Shown in pieces: positions 58,989 to 64,000 of a stretch of DNA of 64,000 nt; the stretch's first letter is position 1, and each line of letters starts with the position of its first letter. The stretch is from positions 210,525 to 274,524 of the forward strand of contig NZ_JABMJK010000010.1 of assembly GCF_013376005.1 (NCBI RefSeq), in the 5' to 3' direction. A program made the position numbers and the translations under genes. Below the pieces are notes generated by a model. That model saw only the letters and a list, made by a program, of their open reading frames with translations. It was not told the origin of the DNA and searched no databases. Source of the DNA: Duganella sp. SG902 (GTDB lineage: Bacteria; Pseudomonadota; Gammaproteobacteria; Burkholderiales; Burkholderiaceae_D).

Positions 58989-61505
58989 TCACGCCATCGC
59001 CATGCACTTGGCCAGCGCGGCCCGCAGTTCGCGGATTTTCGGCGGTTTGCTCAGCACCTGGTCGACATTGACCGGGCCTTCGTCGGTGTCCGGTATCAGC
59101 CGCTGGCCCCAGCCGGTCAGCAGGATCACCGGCACCTCGGGCGCGACGCGCTTCACGGTCTCGGCCACCTGGCGGCCGTCGACGTAAGGCATGCCGAGGT
59201 CGGTGATGACGACGTCATAGCCCTGCCCGGCCGCCACCGCCTCGCGGAAGCGGTCGATGCCGGCCTGGCCGCCGTCGGCCTGGGTCACGTCATGGCCGTC
59301 GAAGCCGAGGATATTGCCCAGCGAGGCCAGCAAGGTGGGATCGTCGTCGACAATCAGGATCCTCATGCCCGACGGCGGCGTCAGCGCGACCTTGCCGGCC
59401 TGGTCGTCGGCCGCCTGCGCCGCCACCGGGAAGTACATCTTCACCGTGGTGCCCTGCCCTGGCGCCGATTCGATGGCGATGCGGCCGCCGTGGCGCTCGG
59501 TCATGCCGTAGACCGTGGCCAGTCCGAGCCCGGTGCCGCGCTCGCCCTTGGTGGTGAAGAACGGCTCCAGGCAGCGCCGCTGCGTGGCCTCGTCCATGCC
59601 GCAACCGTTGTCGGCCACCTCCACCAGCACGTGCGGGCCGGCGCCGTCGTCCAGCTGGGCCAGGTAGCGCGTGCGCAGCGTGACGGCGCCGCCGTCCGGC
59701 ATGGCGTCCACCGCGTTGAACACCAGGTTGGTCAGGGCCTCGCGGATTTCGCCCTCCACGCCCAAAATCATCGGCAAGTCCGGCGCCAGTTCCTGCCGCA
59801 TGGCGATGACGATGCCGCGCTGCTGCGGCATGTCCGACCAGCGCGCCCGCGTCAGGTCCACCACGTGCTGCATCATCAGGTTGACGTTGACCGTGCTGAG
59901 CGTGATCTGCGGCTCGCGCTGGCGGTAGAACTCGCGCATGCGGGCGACGGTGGCGGCGACGTCGTCGATGGCGCGCTCCATCACCTGCAGGCTGGCGCGG
60001 CCGCGCTCGCTCAGGTCGGGCTCGGTCTCCAGCAGCGATTCGGCATACAGGCCGATCGGCGCGATGGCATTATTGATGTCGTGGGCAATGCCGCTGGCCA
60101 TCTGGCCCAGCGCGCGCAGGCGCTCCTGCCGCGTCACCTGGGCCTGGCTCTGGTGCAGGTCGTCGTAGGCCTGCTGCAGGCTGGCGTACAGGCGGGCCTG
60201 GTTGGCGGCCAGCGCCACGTGCTCGCTGAGCTGGCGCAGGAATTCGCAGTCGCTGCTGGAGAAACTGTGCGGCTGGCGGCGCGCCACGATCAGCACGCCG
60301 AACACGGTGCTTTCCACCAGCAAGGGCGCCAGCACCATCGAGGCCAGCCCGCCTTTGGCCAGGCGTTGCGGGAATGGGAAGTCGACCTCGGCCAGGTCGG
60401 GTTCATACACGAGTTCGCCGGCCACGCAGCGCGACAGGCCGTTCTGGTCGATCGGGATGTGGGCCGCCTCGCCCATCGCCAGCGACATCGACAGCTCATA
60501 GCTGCGAACGCCCACGCCGCTCACCTCCAGCTTGCCATCGGTGTACCGGCAGATGGCGCTGAAGTCGACCGGCAACTGATCCTCCAGGCTGCGCACCACC
60601 ACCTGGAAAATGCTCGGCAGATCCTGACGCTCGCCGATCGAGCGGGTGATCTGGTGCAGCAGGCTCATGCGCGCAAGCTGGGCCAGCACCTTGCGCTCGG
60701 CGGCCTGGCGTTCCGCCACCTCGGTCTGCAAGGCCTGGTTGGCCTGCAGCAGCTCGTTGCGCGACACCGTGGTTTGCCGCAGCCGCTCCACCATCAGGTT
60801 GAACGCGCGCGCCAGGCTGCCGATTTCGTCGTCGGCGCGCAGGTCCAGGCTGAAATCGAGGCCCCCGCCGCCCACGACCTCGGTCGCGCGATGCAAGCGC
60901 GCCAGCGGCGTGGTCACGCTGCGGATGGTCAATCCCATCGCGCCCAGCACCACGATCAGCACCAGCCCGCCCAAGGCGGCGCCCGCCACCATGGCCCGGC
61001 TTTGCGCGGCCAGGATGTTGGCGCGGCTCAGGCGCGCCAGCTCCTCGGCGTCGGACATCATGCTCTGCGCGCGGTTCATGATCAAGCCGCTAAGGCGCGC
61101 CTCCAGTTCCAGCAGGATATCGCGCCGATCCGGCGTGCGCTGCAATTCCTCCTGCAGCCCCTGCATTTCACCGAACAGCTTGACCAGCGACTGCTGGCGT
61201 TGCCGCAGCGTGGCGAGCAGCGCCAGTTCCTCGGCGTCGTCGAAGCGGCCGTTGCCGGCGATCAGTTGCTGCAGCGACTGCTGCCGCTGCTGCCATTGCA
61301 CGCGGCTGCGCTGGCCGTGGTAGAGCACGTATTCAAGCGACAGGTAACGCAGGCTGGATGCGGCGCGCAGCACTTCGCTGCTGACCTCGGACTTGGCGAT
61401 CTCGTGGCGCATCTGCAGCGTGGTGCGCACGAAGATCACGGCCATCACGGCCAGCAGCACGATGCAAAGCAGTTGCGCCAATTTGAGACGGGTGGCGATC
61501 TTCAC
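58989..61505 (-). CDS. Membrane hybrid sensor histidine kinase (HAMP-GAF-HisKA-HATPase-REC)
   Basis: The 838-residue protein has a first membrane segment (residues 8-27), a periplasmic helical part, a second membrane segment (AALGGLVLIVVLGAMGL near 175), HAMP (PLARLHRATEVVGGGGL), a coiled-coil, a GAF-like domain (VARRQPHSFSSSDCEFLRQL near 410), HisKA with IAHDINN (phospho-His), HATPase with VADNGCGMDE and GTGLGLATVYG, and a C-terminal receiver with the phospho-acceptor Asp in VVITDLGMP. It probably passes phosphate within a relay. It is the last gene of a three-gene operon starting at 63772. Confidence 0.92.
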   Translation of the reverse strand: MKIATRLKLAQLLCIVLLAVMAVIFVRTTLQMRHEIAKSEVSSEVLRAASSLRYLSLEYVLYHGQRSRVQWQQRQQSLQQLIAGNGRFDDAEELALLATLRQRQQSLVKLFGEMQGLQEELQRTPDRRDILLELEARLSGLIMNRAQSMMSDAEELARLSRANILAAQSRAMVAGAALGGLVLIVVLGAMGLTIRSVTTPLARLHRATEVVGGGGLDFSLDLRADDEIGSLARAFNLMVERLRQTTVSRNELLQANQALQTEVAERQAAERKVLAQLARMSLLHQITRSIGERQDLPSIFQVVVRSLEDQLPVDFSAICRYTDGKLEVSGVGVRSYELSMSLAMGEAAHIPIDQNGLSRCVAGELVYEPDLAEVDFPFPQRLAKGGLASMVLAPLLVESTVFGVLIVARRQPHSFSSSDCEFLRQLSEHVALAANQARLYASLQQAYDDLHQSQAQVTRQERLRALGQMASGIAHDINNAIAPIGLYAESLLETEPDLSERGRASLQVMERAIDDVAATVARMREFYRQREPQITLSTVNVNLMMQHVVDLTRARWSDMPQQRGIVIAMRQELAPDLPMILGVEGEIREALTNLVFNAVDAMPDGGAVTLRTRYLAQLDDGAGPHVLVEVADNGCGMDEATQRRCLEPFFTTKGERGTGLGLATVYGMTERHGGRIAIESAPGQGTTVKMYFPVAAQAADDQAGKVALTPPSGMRILIVDDDPTLLASLGNILGFDGHDVTQADGGQAGIDRFREAVAAGQGYDVVITDLGMPYVDGRQVAETVKRVAPEVPVILLTGWGQRLIPDTDEGPVNVDQVLSKPPKIRELRAALAKCMAMA

Positions 61506-61514
61506 GCTGCGCCC

Positions 61515-62543
61515 CTAATAAATGACGGTGACCTCGGTCGGGCTGACCGCTTTCATCCCGTCGAGGTAAAGATAATCGAGGAAGTTGGGCACCGCGCTCG
61601 CGGTGACCAACCCGCCCTTGATGGCCCAGCGCGACTGGTCCTCCAGCACCAGCAGCAGGCTCTGGTCCAGCTCCAGCCCGAAGTGATACGACGGCCACCG
61701 GGCCAGCAGCGTGGCCCGGCTTTCGGGCGTGAGGCGGGTCAGGTAGGCGGTCGCCTCGGCGGGATGCTCGCGGCAAAAGCGTTCGCCCAGTTCGAGCGCG
61801 CGCAGTATGCGGATCGCGACGTGCGGTCGCTGCCGCAGATAAAGCGACGGCGCCACCATGTTGTAGATGCTCTCGTAGACGTCCTGGCCAGAGAAGCGCA
61901 CGGCGTTGGCGCCAAGGTTTTGCTCGATCAGGCCGAGGAATGGATCCCAGCCGCTGACGGCGTCCACCTCGCCCTCGGCCAACGCGCGCTGCAAGGCGTC
62001 CGATGAGTAGTTCAGCAGTTGCACGTCGCGGGTGTCGAGGTGCAGGCGATTGAGCAGCACATCGAGCGCGAAATGGCCCGAGGTGCCCAGCGAGACGCCG
62101 ATGCGCTTGCCCTTGAGGTCGCCGGCCTGCTGGATGCCGTGGTCGCGCCGCCCCACCACGCCGTGGTCCTGGCTGGAACGGAAGATGGTGCCGAACACCT
62201 GCACCGGGATGCCGCTCAGGCCGGCGAACATCACGGGGATGTCGGCCACCGTCGCCATGTCGGCCTGGTTGGCCAGCACCGCGTTCAGCGCCTGCTTGCC
62301 GCTGCTGTGCGGCTGCAGTTTCACGCTCAGCTTGTGGCGCGTGAAATAGCCCTGGCTCTGCGCCGCCATCACGGGACACGCGCCCAGGTATTCGGTGTTG
62401 GTGGCGATGGTGACGGCCTCCACCGCCCCCGGCTCGCTGTCGGGGGGCGGCCGCAAGGCCAGGCCGAGGCCGACGGCCAGCGCGGCCGCCACGGCGGCGA
62501 GCACGATCATGGGGCGGCGGCGTATCATGACGGTGTGCGGCAT
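61515..62543 (-). CDS. NMT1/THI5-like substrate-binding protein in a signalling operon
   Basis: The 342-residue protein has an N-terminal hydrophobic anchor or signal (MIVLAAVAAALAVGLGLAL) and the SsuA/NMT1-type fold: VTIATNTEYLGACPVMAAQSQGYF, then ADMATVADIPVMFAG and KRIGVSLGTSGHFALDVLL. Such proteins normally feed ABC importers of nitrate, taurine or thiamine precursors, but no permease or ATPase is adjacent. It overlaps the upstream kinase gene by 19 bases and lies nine bases before the hybrid kinase, so it likely supplies ligand to the sensor. Confidence 0.85.
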   Translation of the reverse strand: MPHTVMIRRRPMIVLAAVAAALAVGLGLALRPPPDSEPGAVEAVTIATNTEYLGACPVMAAQSQGYFTRHKLSVKLQPHSSGKQALNAVLANQADMATVADIPVMFAGLSGIPVQVFGTIFRSSQDHGVVGRRDHGIQQAGDLKGKRIGVSLGTSGHFALDVLLNRLHLDTRDVQLLNYSSDALQRALAEGEVDAVSGWDPFLGLIEQNLGANAVRFSGQDVYESIYNMVAPSLYLRQRPHVAIRILRALELGERFCREHPAEATAYLTRLTPESRATLLARWPSYHFGLELDQSLLLVLEDQSRWAIKGGLVTASAVPNFLDYLYLDGMKAVSPTEVTVIY

Positions 62544-63772
62544 GGCGTGCTGTCGGCGCCGGCGGGCGTGGCGCTGGCGGCCTGGGTCGGGATGGCGGCG
62601 CTGTCCAGCAGCGGCAATTCGATGCGGAAGGTGCTGCCCACGCCCGGCTGGCTTTCCACCTCGATGCTGCCGCGCATGGCCACCACCAGCCGCTGGGTGA
62701 TGGTCAGCCCCAGCCCCGTGCCCTCCTGGTTGCTATCCTCGCGCCCGGCGCGGCTGAACGGCTGGAAGATCGCAGCCAGCTGTTCCGGCGTCAGGCCCAG
62801 GCCGGTGTCGCTGACGGCGATGCGCGCATAGCCGTTGTGCTGCTCGCAGCGCACGCTGACGTGGCCGTGCTCGCGGTTGTACTTGACGGCGTTCGACAGC
62901 AGGTTCACCAGGATCTGCTTGACCCGGGTCTGGTCGGCGCTCAGTTCCAGCCGCGTCTCCGCCAGCGGCGCCAGCCGGATCCGCCGCGCCTGCGCCAGCG
63001 GGCCGACGATGGCGTATGCGTCGCGCAACACCGCGTCCAGCGCCATGGGCCCGACCGCCAGCGCCACCTTGCCGGCCTCGATCTTGGCCAGGTCCAGTAT
63101 CTCGTTCACCAGCGTCAGCAGGTGGCGGCCGGCCTGCACGATGTTTCCGGCAAAATGCTTGGTGTCGCCCTGCCCCTTGGGGAACTTGTCGCTGGCGAGG
63201 ATCTGCGCGAAGCCGAGTATGCTGTTGAGCGGCGTGCGCAATTCATGGCTCATGCTGGACAGAAAGGTGGATTTCTCCTGATTGGCGCGCTCGGCCTCCT
63301 TGCGCGCCGCGTCGAGCACGGTGTTGAGCCGGCCCAGTTCCTCGACCCGCGCGCGCAGCGCCGTTTCCAGCATGGCGTTCTGCCGCCGCAGGCGACGCGA
63401 CTCGATCGCGCGCTCCAGCACCGGCAGCAGGCTGGCGGCCTTGAACGGCTTGACGATGTAGTCCAGCACGCCGATCTTCATGGCCTTGATGGCGGTATCG
63501 ACCGTGCCTTCGCCGGTCATGATGATGCAGGCGATTTCCGGATCGAGCTTGCGCGCCGCCTCGACCAGCGACAGGCCGTCGATGCCGGGCATGACCAGGT
63601 CGGTCAACAGCAGGTCAAAGGGATGGTGCTTCAGCTCGGCGAGGGCGGCCTCGCCGGTCGAGCAGCCGGTGGTGTCAAAGTCGTGCCGTCCCAGGATGTC
63701 GCACAGCGCCCTGAGGTGGGTGACTTGGTCGTCAACGACCAGAATACGCGCGTACCAGACCGATTCGGACAT
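62525..63772 (-). CDS. Receiver-histidine kinase (REC-HisKA-HATPase)
   Basis: The 415-residue cytosolic protein has an N-terminal receiver (ILVVDDQVTHLRALCD; phospho-acceptor Asp in LLLTDLVMPG; Lys in YIVKPF), a coiled-coil, HisKA with FLSSMSHELRTPLNS and a HATPase domain (NLLSNAVKYN; VSDTGLGL; GTGLGLTITQRLV). It can receive phosphate from the hybrid kinase and signal onward. It is the first gene of the operon. No DNA-binding domain is present in either kinase. Confidence 0.92.
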   Translation of the reverse strand: MSESVWYARILVVDDQVTHLRALCDILGRHDFDTTGCSTGEAALAELKHHPFDLLLTDLVMPGIDGLSLVEAARKLDPEIACIIMTGEGTVDTAIKAMKIGVLDYIVKPFKAASLLPVLERAIESRRLRRQNAMLETALRARVEELGRLNTVLDAARKEAERANQEKSTFLSSMSHELRTPLNSILGFAQILASDKFPKGQGDTKHFAGNIVQAGRHLLTLVNEILDLAKIEAGKVALAVGPMALDAVLRDAYAIVGPLAQARRIRLAPLAETRLELSADQTRVKQILVNLLSNAVKYNREHGHVSVRCEQHNGYARIAVSDTGLGLTPEQLAAIFQPFSRAGREDSNQEGTGLGLTITQRLVVAMRGSIEVESQPGVGSTFRIELPLLDSAAIPTQAASATPAGADSTPCRTPS

Positions 63773-64000
63773 AGACCCCTCCGGGAGCTGCCGCCAGACC
63801 GCACTTTACGTATCCATTATGCCAAATTTAACCGGGAGGAAACTCTCCAATTCTATCCATCCGGCCCGTTCAATTCGTGTTTAAGTCGTCATTCCGGCGC
63901 AGGCCCACTGCTGTCCGGAATAATTTTGTTGACATGGTTTCAAAAGAGTGAAGGTTGCAGTTGTGCGAATTCCTCCATCTGGCGTCGTCGTCGTCGGTAT
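63773..64000. other. Right-end intergenic stretch without a recognised gene
   Basis: I find no convincing coding frame or RNA gene in the last 228 bases. The stretch is less GC-rich than its surroundings and should hold the promoter of the minus-strand signalling operon (near 63780-63850) and possibly of a gene beyond the right edge. Confidence 0.5.

Overview
The window is GC-rich, tightly packed chromosomal DNA from a Gram-negative bacterium. A Bordetella/Burkholderia-type trimeric porin, a nag-type salicylate/gentisate operon, sigma-54 promoters and a Pho box together suggest a betaproteobacterium, probably of the Oxalobacteraceae (Massilia/Duganella/Janthinobacterium-like). That placement is inferred from gene content, not from a marker gene. 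I saw no rRNA, tRNA, CRISPR array or transposase.

Metal and oxidant island (about 1-11 kb). A CueR/MerR-type promoter (594-624) precedes a copper operon: a small Cys/His-rich exported protein, a TolC-like outer-membrane lipoprotein, a Tat-exported multicopper oxidase, a CusF-like chaperone, CopC and CopD. A second small Cys-rich exported protein and a 19-cysteine cytosolic copper-storage protein follow. On the opposite strand lies chrBA for chromate, preceded by a 42-bp palindrome that is a good operator candidate. Behind it is a TetR / thioredoxin-reductase-like / methyltransferase module.

Extracellular contractile injection system (eCIS; about 11-41 kb). This is the most interesting part. 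A nearly unbroken plus-strand operon (18159-41126) encodes a DUF4255 cap protein, an unknown protein, one long sheath, two tube-type proteins, a DUF5908 protein, a LysM adaptor, a spike, PAAR, gp25, a baseplate J protein, an Afp12-like baseplate protein, a tape measure, an Afp15-like AAA+ ATPase and, last, a sigma-54 activator. No Afp13-like fibre gene is visible. Its usual place holds a putative cargo protein. Two further putative cargo proteins lie on the minus strand upstream. One has a C-terminal USP/C19-type deubiquitinase signature. The other has a DUF4157 HExxH domain followed by His-Gly and Cys motifs like those of clan CD peptidases. All three carry a related Asn-Ser-Pro/Gln-Arg leader. 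The 338-bp divergent region 17821-18158 has two outward-facing sigma-54 promoters with a repeat-rich stretch between them, which fits control by the activator encoded at the operon end. A Ser/Thr kinase-TPR protein and an unknown protein follow on the minus strand.

Aromatic catabolism (about 44-57 kb). A long minus-strand operon encodes salicylate 5-hydroxylase (reductase, large and small subunits, Rieske ferredoxin), gentisate 1,2-dioxygenase, fumarylpyruvate hydrolase, a five-gene Liv-type ABC importer, a glutathione-dependent maleylpyruvate isomerase, a porin and a small exported cache protein. A NahR/NagR-like LysR regulator is divergent. Together these would take salicylate through gentisate to fumarate and pyruvate, with dedicated uptake.

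Right end (about 57-64 kb). A Pho-box-preceded lipoprotein metallophosphoesterase with a LamG-like domain is followed by a three-gene signalling operon: a receiver-histidine kinase, an NMT1-like substrate-binding protein and a membrane hybrid histidine kinase.
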